Source: Aquitalea sp. LB_tupeE
GTDB taxonomy: Bacteria; Pseudomonadota; Gammaproteobacteria; Burkholderiales; Chromobacteriaceae
Direction of reading: 5' to 3'
Length of the DNA: 64,000 nucleotides
Assembly: GCF_013391415.1 (NCBI RefSeq)
Contig: NZ_JACAXB010000018.1
Coordinates: forward strand, 1-64,000
The notes beneath the pieces were generated by a model. That model worked only from the letters and a program-made list of their open reading frames with translations. It was not told where the DNA came from and did no database searches. The position numbers were made by a program, and so were the translations under genes. Below are positions 9,010 to 17,137 of this stretch, piece by piece; positions within the stretch are counted from its first letter, which is position 1, and every line of letters begins with the position of its first letter.

Positions 9010-10239
9010 ATGTCCAGCTGGCTTGCCCGTATTTCTCCGGAACTGGTCGAACGCCTGCCCATTGGCGCCCGCGGCCACCATCTGCTGCTACAGCCCACGC
9101 TTGCTCCCACGCCACTGCTACTGCCCCAGACCGACCAGGCTTTGCTACAGCGCTGGCTGGCCTTGCGCGTGATGCGGCAGCGCTGGACCACCCTCGTGGC
9201 GCAAAGTGGTGATCCAACCCAGGCCGAAGATTTGCTGCGTCGCCTGCTGGAGTGTGGCTGGTGTGAGGTGGAACTGCATGCCGAGCCTGACCGGCTAGGC
9301 CAGTGGGAGCCGTTCTGGGTCAGCTGGCGCGAGGTGTACCAGCTGCGCAGCCTCATCGGCCTGCCGGATGCCGATGCGCGTGATGAAGTAGTGCAGCTAT
9401 GGCGCGGCTGGCAGCCGCAAAACCCGCAGCTGCAAGCCCTGGCCGACAGCCTGACCCAGCGCGTGCAGTCCTCTACGCTGGAACGACGCTTGAAGATTGC
9501 CCAGGGGCTGGATAACTGGCTGACAGCCGGGCTGTGGGGCACGGAGCGGCAGTTCTCGCAATACGCGCTGGGCCGCAGCAAGGCCTTTGGCGAGGCCGAT
9601 CGGCGCTGGCTGGCCGAATTTGGCATTGCGCTGGAGGCCTGTGGCATCTCGCGTCATACCCCGCACGTTTTCCTGTCCGGCCCGCTGACGCTCTATGCCG
9701 CCGGTCAGCCACTGTTGTCAGCCGCCTTGTTGCAAGGCGGCCTGGCGCTGGCACCGGAAGCACTGCAACAAGTCGATGCAGTTCGCGGTGCCGTGCAGAT
9801 GGTGCGTATTGTGGAAAACCTTAGCGTGTTTGAAGTGCTGACCCGGCAAGCCGAGCCGGTGCTCACCATCTGGGTGCCGGGTTATCCGCACCCGCGCTGG
9901 CTGGCGGCAGTGGGGCATGTGCTGGCCTTGCTGCGCTTGCCGGTGCAGGTGGCGTGCGACCTGGACCCGTCCGGTGTGGCCATTGCCCTGCAGGTGGGCG
10001 AGCTGGCTGGCAAGGCCGGTTGTGCCTGGCAACCCTGGCGCATGCAGGCTGATGAGCTGACGCTGGCCTGTGGCGGCCAGCCACTGACGGTGGACGACCA
10101 GCAGGCGCTGGCGCGGCTGGCGCGACAGTCCTTGCCGCCGATGTTGGCGGATTTGTGTGCTGCCATGCAGGAGCGTCAGCTGAAGGTGGAGCAAGAAGCC
10201 TTGTTCATCGCCCATGCCGGGGATATGGCTGTCAGTTGA
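9010..10239 (+). CDS. Toprim-domain nuclease subunit (JetD/MksG-like)
   Basis: A 409-residue protein with the topoisomerase VI A-like Toprim core of JetD/MksG, the subunit that cleaves DNA in Wadjet systems. The Toprim acidic residues are present: Glu in VRIVENLSVF (about residue 268) and the DxD in ACDLDPSGVAIA (about 317-319), with WVPGYPHPRW between them. The tail ends in a short RQLKVEQEALF helix. The N-terminal 250 residues are probably the arm/winged-helix part. The ATG at 9010 gives a family-like length; an in-frame ATG at 8908 would overlap the SMC gene and add an unlikely Cys-rich leader. The catalytic residues look intact, so the system is probably active. Confidence 0.82.
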   Translation: MSSWLARISPELVERLPIGARGHHLLLQPTLAPTPLLLPQTDQALLQRWLALRVMRQRWTTLVAQSGDPTQAEDLLRRLLECGWCEVELHAEPDRLGQWEPFWVSWREVYQLRSLIGLPDADARDEVVQLWRGWQPQNPQLQALADSLTQRVQSSTLERRLKIAQGLDNWLTAGLWGTERQFSQYALGRSKAFGEADRRWLAEFGIALEACGISRHTPHVFLSGPLTLYAAGQPLLSAALLQGGLALAPEALQQVDAVRGAVQMVRIVENLSVFEVLTRQAEPVLTIWVPGYPHPRWLAAVGHVLALLRLPVQVACDLDPSGVAIALQVGELAGKAGCAWQPWRMQADELTLACGGQPLTVDDQQALARLARQSLPPMLADLCAAMQERQLKVEQEALFIAHAGDMAVS

Positions 10240-10319
10240 TGCGGCCTGCCGTGCAGTAAGTGACAATACCGAGCGCTTGCTTGATAATCAAGCTGATTGA
10301 TCATCAATGTGGAGCGCCC

Positions 10320-11183
10320 ATGCGTACCCTGACATCCTTGCTTGGCAATTCCCAGAAACTGGACGGCGGTGCCATGTTCGGCAATGCGCCACGTGCCATG
10401 TGGAGCCAATGGCTGGCCCCGGACGAGGCCCACCGTGTGCCGCTGGCCTGTCGCTGCCTGCTGGTGCGCGAAGAGGACGGCCGCCGCATTCTGCTGGAGG
10501 CCGGTATCGGCGCATTTTTTGCGCCGGAACTCAAAGCCCGCTATGGCGTGGTGGAAGACGGCCATGTGCTGCTGGACAATCTGGCCGCCGCCGGTTGCAG
10601 CCATGAAGACATCGACGTGGTGATACTGTCTCATCTGCATTTTGACCATGTCGGCGGCCTGCTGGCCGCCTGGGATGGCGGCCCGGCCCGGCTGTTGTTT
10701 CCCAAGGCGCAATTCGTGGTCAGCCGTAGCGCCTGGCAGCGTGCCAAAGCGCCGCATGCGCGTGACCGAGCGTCGTTTATTCCCGAACTGATTACCCTGC
10801 TGGAAAACAGTGGCCGACTGGTGCTGAGCGATGGCGAAACACCGGACTGCCTGCCGGCCGATTACCGTTTCCACCTGAGCGACGGCCATACCCCCGGCAT
10901 GCTGCTGACCGAAATTCCGCTGGAAGACGGGCCGGTTGTCTATGCTGCCGACTTGATTCCCGGCGCACCTTGGGTGCATGTGCCCATCACCATGGGCTAT
11001 GACCGCTTTCCGGAGCAGCTGACCGACGAAAAGCGCCAGTTGCTGGAAGGCTTGCTGGCCCGGCAAGGGCGGCTATTCTTCACTCACGACCCGCAGCACG
11101 CCATGGCCTGGGTGAACCGCGATGCCAAAGGCCGTTTCCATGCGGCAGACCACCTGGCGCGGCTGACAGCACTGGCGCGCTGA
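10320..11183 (+). CDS. MBL-fold metallo-hydrolase
   Basis: A 287-residue metallo-beta-lactamase fold hydrolase. The metal motif HLHFDHVGG is at about residues 106-114, with further ligands in [14 protein letters not shown] and a C-terminal FTHDPQHAM. The ATG at 10320 follows GTGGAGC; an ATG at 10260 is less likely. No signal peptide is seen, so a cytoplasmic thioesterase- or lactonase-like hydrolase is expected, but the substrate is unknown. It lies 80 bp beyond the SMC operon on the same strand, and there is no evidence it belongs to it. Confidence 0.88.
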   Translation: MRTLTSLLGNSQKLDGGAMFGNAPRAMWSQWLAPDEAHRVPLACRCLLVREEDGRRILLEAGIGAFFAPELKARYGVVEDGHVLLDNLAAAGCSHEDIDVVILSHLHFDHVGGLLAAWDGGPARLLFPKAQFVVSRSAWQRAKAPHARDRASFIPELITLLENSGRLVLSDGETPDCLPADYRFHLSDGHTPGMLLTEIPLEDGPVVYAADLIPGAPWVHVPITMGYDRFPEQLTDEKRQLLEGLLARQGRLFFTHDPQHAMAWVNRDAKGRFHAADHLARLTALAR

Positions 11184-11511
11184 CTGTGGCATTTGTTTAA
11201 CATTCTTGACAGGGCAGGGCGGCCCGGCTGCCGCAGCCAGCCTGCGGTAGAAAGCAGGCTGTATGTTGGCTAAGTCATTGTGTTGTTTGATCAAATAATA
11301 CGACAATATTATTGATGTTTTCAGGTAAGTTATTGTTTATTTGATTGTATCCAATATGGTTTGATCAATTTACAATGAAAATATTCAACAGGATATCGAC
11401 AGCCCCCCCTTGTCCCGCTTATGCTGCTACGCAGATTGATGCTGATGCCTTGCTGCTTGCAACGTGCAGGCAGGTGTCAGTGGGGAATACATCTCGTGGG
11501 GGATGTCGTTG

Positions 11512-11539
11512 ACCGGGGCTACGGCTCCGGTTTTTTTTT
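11512..11539 (+). terminator. Intrinsic terminator in the 11.2-11.9 kb gap
   Basis: ACCGGGG and CTCCGGT pair (one wobble) around CTACGG and are followed by nine T residues. It lies 330 bp after the MBL gene stop, far for that gene, so it may end an unannotated short transcript. Confidence 0.65.
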
Positions 11540-11757
11540 GCCTGGCCTGTGATGCAGACAAAAGACGCGGTGTCGAGGCCGGCAGCAACGTGATGCACCC
11601 CCAATCCCCGTGGCGCGCGCCGCAGTAGCCGGGATCGGGCAAGGTTTTAAGCCGCCGCATGTTCGAGCCATTCGACGTTAGCGAATGGCGAGTTCGGCGG
11701 CGCCTTGCCCGGCGCGGATACGGCGGAAATACGCGCAACCCGGGGTCGCCTGGGGGT

Positions 11758-11787
11758 GCAGGGGAGCTGGCGACGCAGCTCCCCTGC
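11758..11787. other. Perfect 12-bp hairpin
   Basis: GCAGGGGAGCTG (11758-11769) is the exact reverse complement of CAGCTCCCCTGC (11776-11787), with a 6-nt loop. It is the most stable of several hairpins in this gap and has no T tract. Confidence 0.6.
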
Positions 11788-11948
11788 CTGCACGGCGGGC
11801 AGCCCCGCCATGAAAACAGTTCCGCGTAGCGGGCAGAGAAGGTGAGAAGACGCAATCCTCATCCCGGCCTGCTCGCCAGCGTGAGAGCATGCATGTTGCG
11901 CCGCAAAACAGTTGCCAGCCTTCCACCCGGCATGGCATGGTTGAAACC

Positions 11949-12851
11949 ATGACCTCACCGCGTTCTTCCCATACTGCCGCTTACTGTCTGCTTACCCTGG
12001 CCGCCCTGTTCTGGGCCGGAAATTTTGTGCTGGGCCGTGCTGTCCATGCCAGTATTCCACCGCTCACCCTGGCTTTTGGCCGCTGGCTGATTGCCTTGCT
12101 GGTGTTGTTGCCTGTCGGTCTCAAGCCCATGCTGGCGCAGCGCCAGTTATGGCAGCCGCACTGGCGACGCATCATCCTGCTGGCCTTGCTGGGCATTGCC
12201 AGTTTCAATTCGCTGGTTTATCTGGGTTTGCAGTCCACCAGTGCCACCAATGGCGTGCTGCTCAATTCCTTCATTCCCATCCTGATCGTGCTGCTGGGCG
12301 CGCTGTTTTTCCGCCTGCCGCTTAATCGTGGCCAGCTGGCTGCGGTGCTGCTGTCCTTTGCCGGGGTGCTGCTGCTGGTGGCACATGGCGAACCGGCGCG
12401 CTTGCTGACGCTGGATATCAACCACGGTGATGCACTGGTGTTCTGCGCCATGTTGGCCTGGGCCGTGTATACCCTGTTGTTGCGAGGCCTCCCCGCCGGG
12501 CTGGACCGGCTGGGTCTGCTCACCTTGCTGGTGGCTATCGGCCTGCTGGCCATCCTGCCGCTGTTCCTGCTGGAATATGCCCAGGGACGGCGGGCGGTGC
12601 TGAATGTCACCACGCTGGCCAGTTTTGCCTATGTCGGTACCCTGCCGTCGGTGCTGGCTTACTATTTCTACAATCTCGGCGTGGCGCGGGTTGGTGCGGC
12701 GCGGGCTGGCAGCTTTATCCATTTGATGCCCGCCTTTGGTGCCGTGCTGTCCATGCTGTTGCTGGGTGAGGCCATTCATGGCTACCACCTGCTGGGGATT
12801 GCTGCCATTCTGGGCGGCGTATTGCTGTCGGCGCGCAGCGCTGGACGTTAA
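11949..12851 (+). CDS. DMT-superfamily (EamA-type) transporter
   Basis: A 300-residue inner membrane protein with ten predicted helices arranged as two EamA repeats; LAALFWAGNFVLGRAVHA in helix 1 and SVLAYYFYNLGVARVGAARAG in the second repeat are typical. Such proteins usually export amino acids or other small metabolites. Start choice is uncertain: ATGs at 11937 and 11949 both lack a strong ribosome site, and the shorter form matches the family N-terminus. It is followed by hisC but separated by about 120 bp. Substrate not assignable. Confidence 0.88.
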   Translation: MTSPRSSHTAAYCLLTLAALFWAGNFVLGRAVHASIPPLTLAFGRWLIALLVLLPVGLKPMLAQRQLWQPHWRRIILLALLGIASFNSLVYLGLQSTSATNGVLLNSFIPILIVLLGALFFRLPLNRGQLAAVLLSFAGVLLLVAHGEPARLLTLDINHGDALVFCAMLAWAVYTLLLRGLPAGLDRLGLLTLLVAIGLLAILPLFLLEYAQGRRAVLNVTTLASFAYVGTLPSVLAYYFYNLGVARVGAARAGSFIHLMPAFGAVLSMLLLGEAIHGYHLLGIAAILGGVLLSARSAGR

Positions 12852-12970
12852 CAGCCGCTGACAAAAAACTGCAGCGTCGGCCTGCCCTGCATCAGGGGCG
12901 CGATGCTATTTTGTTAGCCGCGCACAATGAACTACAGGCTACGCTGGGCGTGGCCGGGAAAGGTTGAATC

Positions 12971-14029
12971 ATGAGTCGTTTTTGGAGTCCGGTGGTGCAC
13001 CAGCTCACCCCTTATGTGCCGGGCGAGCAGCCCAAGCTGGATACGCTGATCAAGCTCAATACCAATGAAAACCCCTATGGCCCGTCGCCCAGGGTGCTGG
13101 AGGCCATCCGCACCGCCACCGACGACAGCCTGCGCCTGTACCCGGACCCGAGTGGCGACAAGCTGAAAGATGCCATCGCCAGCTACCACGGCGTCAGCCG
13201 CCCGCAGGTGTTCGTGGGTAACAGCTCGGACGAGGTGCTGGGCATTGTGTTCCAGGCGCTGCTCAAGCATGAGCAGCCCTTGCTGATGCCCGACATCAGC
13301 TATGGTTTTTACCCGGTGTACTGCGGCCTGTTCGGTATTCAGGCGCAACAGGTGCCGCTGGATGACAGCCTGTCCATCCGGGTGGAGGACTACCGTCAGC
13401 CCTGCGGCGGGGTGATTCTGGCCAATCCGAATGCGCCCACTGGCCGCCTGCTGCCGCTTTCCGCCATCCGTCAGCTGCTGGATGACCATCCCGATCAGGT
13501 GGTGGTGATCGACGAAGCCTATGTCGATTTTGGTGGTGAAACCGCCATTGCACTGGTGAAGGACTATCCCAACCTGCTGGTGGTACACACCCTGTCCAAA
13601 TCCCGCTCGCTGGCCGGCTTGCGCGTGGGCTATGCGGTGGGTGATGCCACGCTGATCGAGGCACTGGAGCGGGTGAAAAACAGTTTCAACGCCTACCCGC
13701 TGGACCGGCTGGCGCTGGCCGGGGCGGTGGCATCGTTCGAAGACGACGACTACTTCCGCCACACCTGCCAGGCGGTGATGCGCACACGCGAACAACTGAC
13801 TGCGCAATTGCAGGCGCTGGGCTTCGAAGTATTGCCCTCGGCGGCCAATTTCGTGTTTGCCCGCCACCCGCAGCACGACGCCGCCATGCTGGCTACCGGC
13901 TTGCGTCAGCAGGCGGTGATCGTGCGCCACTTCACTGCGCCACGCATCAACCAGTATCTGCGTATCAGCATTGGTACCGATGCCGAATGCGCGCGGCTGG
14001 TGCAAGTGCTGGGCAGCTTGCTGTCCTGA
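12971..14029 (+). CDS. hisC: Histidinol-phosphate aminotransferase
   Basis: A 352-residue PLP-dependent class I/II aminotransferase. [12 protein letters not shown] at the N-terminus and [18 protein letters not shown], containing the PLP-binding lysine at about residue 209, are HisC hallmarks; IDEAYVDF holds the PLP-pyridine Asp. It catalyses the glutamate-dependent transamination of imidazole-acetol phosphate in histidine synthesis. It stands outside any his operon here, so it may be a second, broad-specificity copy that also acts on aromatic amino acids. Family call is strong, paralogue role is inference. Confidence 0.93.
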   Translation: MSRFWSPVVHQLTPYVPGEQPKLDTLIKLNTNENPYGPSPRVLEAIRTATDDSLRLYPDPSGDKLKDAIASYHGVSRPQVFVGNSSDEVLGIVFQALLKHEQPLLMPDISYGFYPVYCGLFGIQAQQVPLDDSLSIRVEDYRQPCGGVILANPNAPTGRLLPLSAIRQLLDDHPDQVVVIDEAYVDFGGETAIALVKDYPNLLVVHTLSKSRSLAGLRVGYAVGDATLIEALERVKNSFNAYPLDRLALAGAVASFEDDDYFRHTCQAVMRTREQLTAQLQALGFEVLPSAANFVFARHPQHDAAMLATGLRQQAVIVRHFTAPRINQYLRISIGTDAECARLVQVLGSLLS

Positions 14030-14066
14030 GACTGCTGGCCAATTTCAACCCGCTAAAGGAACTGAC

Positions 14067-14456
14067 ATGAGCGAGCAAGATCGTGCCGCCGGCAAGGCCC
14101 GCCGCACCCAGGTAATGGGCGAGGCCTTTGTCGAGCGCGCCATGAGTAATCTGGATGGCTTTTCCGCCCCCTTGCAGGACTGGCTGAACGAACACGCCTG
14201 GGGCAGCACCTGGCAGCGCGAGGGGCTGGACCTGAAAACCCGCAGCCTCGTCACCTGCGCCATGTTGGCGGCGCTGGGCCGCAGCACCGAACTGAAAGGC
14301 CATGTGCGCGGTGCCATCAACAACGGTGCCAGCCTGGTGGAAATCCGCGAGGTGCTGTTGCACAGTGCCGTCTACGGCGGCGCACCAGCGGCAGTGGAGG
14401 CTTTTCGTAGCGCGCGTGAAGTGCTGAACGAGCTGGGACTCAAGCTGGAAGAATAG
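14067..14456 (+). CDS. Carboxymuconolactone decarboxylase family protein
   Basis: A 129-residue helical protein close in length and sequence to PcaC (4-carboxymuconolactone decarboxylase): [39 protein letters not shown] and [22 protein letters not shown]. The AhpD-type CxxC pair is absent, so a peroxidase-like role is unlikely. Start at 14067 follows AAAGGA; it lies 37 bp after hisC on the same strand. Without other protocatechuate genes nearby the true substrate is uncertain. Confidence 0.85.
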   Translation: MSEQDRAAGKARRTQVMGEAFVERAMSNLDGFSAPLQDWLNEHAWGSTWQREGLDLKTRSLVTCAMLAALGRSTELKGHVRGAINNGASLVEIREVLLHSAVYGGAPAAVEAFRSAREVLNELGLKLEE

Positions 14457-14461
14457 GCTGA

Positions 14462-14491
14462 CTGGCGGCAGGGTTGATTTTCTGCCGCCAG
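14462..14491 (+). terminator. Hairpin after the CMD-family gene
   Basis: CTGGCGGCAG (14462-14471) pairs perfectly with CTGCCGCCAG (14482-14491), five bases after the stop codon. There is no T tail. A further hairpin, GCGGCCA/TGGCCGC (14521-14544), follows just before the tpx ribosome site. Confidence 0.5.
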
Positions 14492-14565
14492 GCCCCACAC
14501 TGAATGGATCTCCACCCCAGGCGGCCAGTCGCAGCATTGGCCGCCTTTGCCTGAAGGACATGAAG

Positions 14566-15063
14566 ATGGCATCTGTAACCCTGCGCGGTAACCCGGTTGA
14601 AGTGGCAGGTACCCTGCCGGTCAAGGGCGACAAGGCTCCGGCCCTGACACTGACCAATGGCGATCTGGCCGATGTGACCCTGGCTGATTTCGCTGGCAAG
14701 AAGAAAATCGTCAACATCTTCCCCAGCGTGGACACCCCGACTTGCGCCACTTCGGTACGCAAGTTCAACGAAAAAGCCGCTGGCAAGGCCGACACCGTGG
14801 TGCTGTGCGTTTCTGCTGACCTGCCGTTTGCACAAAAGCGCTTCTGCGGTGCTGAAGGCATCGAAAACGTGGTAAACCTGTCCACCTTCCGCAATGCCGA
14901 CTTCCTGCAAGCCTGGGGTGTGAAGCTGGCTGCCGGCCCGCTGGCTGGCCTCACTGCCCGTGCCGTGGTGGTGCTGGATGCCGACAACACCGTGTTGCAC
15001 AGCGAGCTGGTAGCCGAAATCGGCAGCGAACCCAACTACGAAGCCGCGCTGGCCGTGCTGTAA
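14566..15063 (+). CDS. tpx: Thiol peroxidase (atypical 2-Cys peroxiredoxin)
   Basis: A 165-residue Tpx that reduces hydroperoxides using thioredoxin. The peroxidatic Cys60 sits in [16 protein letters not shown] and the resolving Cys94 in [10 protein letters not shown], the spacing of the E. coli enzyme. ATG 14566 is chosen over 14560 because GAAGGA then has a 7-nt spacing. The protein is full length, cytoplasmic or periplasmic without a clear signal peptide. Transcription should end at the hairpins of the repeat element and terminator downstream. Confidence 0.96.
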   Translation: MASVTLRGNPVEVAGTLPVKGDKAPALTLTNGDLADVTLADFAGKKKIVNIFPSVDTPTCATSVRKFNEKAAGKADTVVLCVSADLPFAQKRFCGAEGIENVVNLSTFRNADFLQAWGVKLAAGPLAGLTARAVVVLDADNTVLHSELVAEIGSEPNYEAALAVL

Positions 15064-15073
15064 GCAGCCTGTT

Positions 15074-15240
15074 TTGTTGACAAGCCCCTCTCGCTTTCCA
15101 TCAGGAAAGCGAGGCCCCCTTACAGGGTAAGGGCGGGGGGATAGGGAATAAATGGAAGGCTGCGAAAGTAATCAGTAAATCGAAAGGCCCGGCTTTGCCG
15201 GGTCCAGTGCAATTGAATCAAATAACTTTGTCAGCAGCCT
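15074..15240 (+). repeat. Structured intergenic repeat, copy 1
   Basis: 167-bp element that recurs in the same orientation at 39899-40066. Both share TTGTTGACAA at the left end, a CTCGCTTTC/GAAAGCGAG stem with a variable loop, a CCCTT-CAGGG-AAGGGCGGG block, a GGCCCGGC-TTT-GCCGGGTCC hairpin, and TTTGTCAGCAGCCT at the right end. Differences cluster in loops and linkers, suggesting a structure under constraint. No open frame is carried. Confidence 0.85.
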
Positions 15241-15241
15241 T

Positions 15242-15270
15242 AACGGCAGCCCATGATGGCTGCCGTTTTT
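15242..15270 (+). terminator. Intrinsic terminator downstream of tpx
   Basis: AACGGCAGCC (15242-15251) and GGCTGCCGTT (15258-15267) form a 10-bp stem followed by T residues on the plus strand. It directly follows repeat copy 1 and ends just before the stop codon of the convergent chemoreceptor gene. Confidence 0.8.
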
Positions 15271-15282
15271 GTTTCTTGCACC

Positions 15283-16872
15283 TTAGTGCTGGGGTTGCAA
15301 ACGAAACCAGCTGAGCGCTTGGTGCAGCACTCCGGCCGATTCCGCCAGCTGGCGCATGACCGGGTGCGCATCGCGCATTTGCTCGTCGATGCTGCTGGCC
15401 AGGTGGGCCAGTTCAAAACCGTGCTGGCGAATGCTGTTGCCAGCCTCGCTCTGTTGCTGGCGCACCTGGCTGATCTGCCCCATCAGCTGGTCCAGCTCGG
15501 CCAGCGACTGGTCCACGCCGGACAGGGCAGTGTCCAGTGCCTGCTGGGCATGCTGGTTGTCGTGACTGGCTTTGCCCGCGGTATCAATGGCGTCGCCCAG
15601 CGACTGCTTCACCGTTTCCACCTGCGACAGGCAGTCAAAAATGCGCGAGGTGGCACTGGCGGTGCGCTCGGACAGCTTGCGTACCTCATCCGCCACCACG
15701 GCAAAACCACGTCCTTGTTCGCCCGCCCGTGCTGCCTCGATGGCGGCGTTGAGCGCCAGCAGATTGGTCTGGTCCGCCACATCGCGAATCAGGGTGCTGA
15801 TCTGGGCGATATCGCCAATCGACTGGTTCAGCTGTTGCATTTCCTGCATGGCGGAATCAATGCGAGCAGCCAAGTCCTGCATGGCACTGGCATTGGCGCT
15901 GCACAGCTGGCGTGCATGCTCGGTGCGCTGGAGTGCCTGCTGCGAACCGTGTTCGGCCTGGGCAATGAATTGCGCTACGCTCTCGGCCTGGCTGGCTATC
16001 TGCGCTGCTGCTTCGTTGCTCAGATTGGCCTTGCCGCTTTGCAAGCGGCTGGCGTCGGCTGCCTGACTGGTGATTAGCTGCAATTGCTGGCTGTCACGCT
16101 GATTGCGGCTGGCGTGCTGATGCACATTGCTCAACAGCTCGCCCAGTCGCTCCAGAAAACGGTTGATACGTGCGGCCATTTGCGCCAGTTCATCCTGCCC
16201 CTGTTCCGGCAAACGTGCCGCCAGATTGCCTTCACTCAGTGCATCCACCGCACGGCCCATGGCGGCTATCTGCATTTTCAAACGCCGCGCCAGCGCCAGC
16301 TGAATCAGCACCACTGCCACACTGGCCAGCAGCAAAGGCCCCAGGATAATGACAGCCAGCTGCTGCAACATGGCATGCATGGCTGTTTCTTCGGCAGCCT
16401 GATCCTTACCGGCCAGCCCCAGTTGCTGGTCTAGCAGTGCCACCAGCGGCACCAGGCTTTGCTGGTAGGCCTGTTCCGGAATCGACAGCGCATCTTGCGG
16501 GGCGGTTTCGGCAATGGTCAGCGCGCTTTCCAGATTCTTGGCGTATTGCTGCCACAGCATATTGCTTTGCTGTGCAAACTTTTCCGCACTGTCCGCAGGC
16601 AAGGCTGCTGCAATGCGGCTACCCAGTTGCTGTACCTGCTGCTTGACCTGCTGCAGATGCTTGGCCGTTTCCGGCTGCAGGGGGTCGGCACGGGACAGGC
16701 TGAGCACGCTGGCCTTGAACTGGTAAAGATTGGCCGACAATTGCTGATGCTGACTGTAGTCATCCACATGCCGTGTGAGGGAGAACAATTGCTGACTGGT
16801 AACGGCCAGCACAATCAGCAGGCTGGCCACGGTAAACAGGATGGTCAGCCATAAACGCTTGATAAGAGACAT
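15283..16872 (-). CDS. Methyl-accepting chemotaxis protein
   Basis: A 529-residue transmembrane chemoreceptor. A first membrane helix (about residues 7-27), a periplasmic four-helix-type sensor region (about 28-180) with no recognised ligand motif, a second helix ([22 protein letters not shown], about 185-210) and a HAMP domain precede the signalling domain. The CheA/CheW-binding hairpin tip [32 protein letters not shown] is intact. The C-terminus lacks a CheR-docking pentapeptide. ATG 16872 gives a short cytoplasmic N-terminus; an upstream ATG at 16950 is unlikely. The sensed ligand is unknown. Confidence 0.93.
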   Translation of the reverse strand: MSLIKRLWLTILFTVASLLIVLAVTSQQLFSLTRHVDDYSQHQQLSANLYQFKASVLSLSRADPLQPETAKHLQQVKQQVQQLGSRIAAALPADSAEKFAQQSNMLWQQYAKNLESALTIAETAPQDALSIPEQAYQQSLVPLVALLDQQLGLAGKDQAAEETAMHAMLQQLAVIILGPLLLASVAVVLIQLALARRLKMQIAAMGRAVDALSEGNLAARLPEQGQDELAQMAARINRFLERLGELLSNVHQHASRNQRDSQQLQLITSQAADASRLQSGKANLSNEAAAQIASQAESVAQFIAQAEHGSQQALQRTEHARQLCSANASAMQDLAARIDSAMQEMQQLNQSIGDIAQISTLIRDVADQTNLLALNAAIEAARAGEQGRGFAVVADEVRKLSERTASATSRIFDCLSQVETVKQSLGDAIDTAGKASHDNQHAQQALDTALSGVDQSLAELDQLMGQISQVRQQQSEAGNSIRQHGFELAHLASSIDEQMRDAHPVMRQLAESAGVLHQALSWFRLQPQH

Positions 16873-17137
16873 GATTGTAGCTTCTGCACAATGAATGCTG
16901 CGCAGTGTAGACCCTGAGAATGACAGTTCCATGACATGACTTAATGCCAAATGCTTAGAATTGCCTGTGAAATCGCAGCATCATTTACAAGTGGGTCTTG
17001 GTAATCCGGATGGGTTAGCGCCCGATGCGGCATCTGTTTCCACCTTGTGAAAGAGCTTGGCTTCGGGAGGAGGGCAGGGCACAAAGCAAATCGGCGCGAG
17101 GTCTGCTGCGCCGTTTTGCTCAGGCGGGATGATGGAA

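Larger units (their letters stand above)
11184..11948. other. 765-bp intergenic region with structured GC-rich half
   Basis: No convincing gene. The left part (11184-11400) is AT-rich. The right part is GC-rich and full of inverted repeats: an intrinsic terminator at 11512-11539, CCATTCG/CGAATGG at 11668-11688 nested inside GCCGCCG/CGGCGGC (11651-11701), and a perfect 12-bp stem at 11758-11787. Several overlapping open frames exist on the minus strand (for example 11427-11855), but none has a ribosome site or recognisable domain. It may be a structured RNA or a relic of a mobile element. Confidence 0.5.

Noticed and set aside
11427-11855. Minus-strand frame of 142 codons in the 11.2-11.9 kb gap
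   Set aside because: No ribosome site, Arg/Pro-rich composition typical of GC-rich non-coding DNA, other frames equally open, and strong hairpins through the region.
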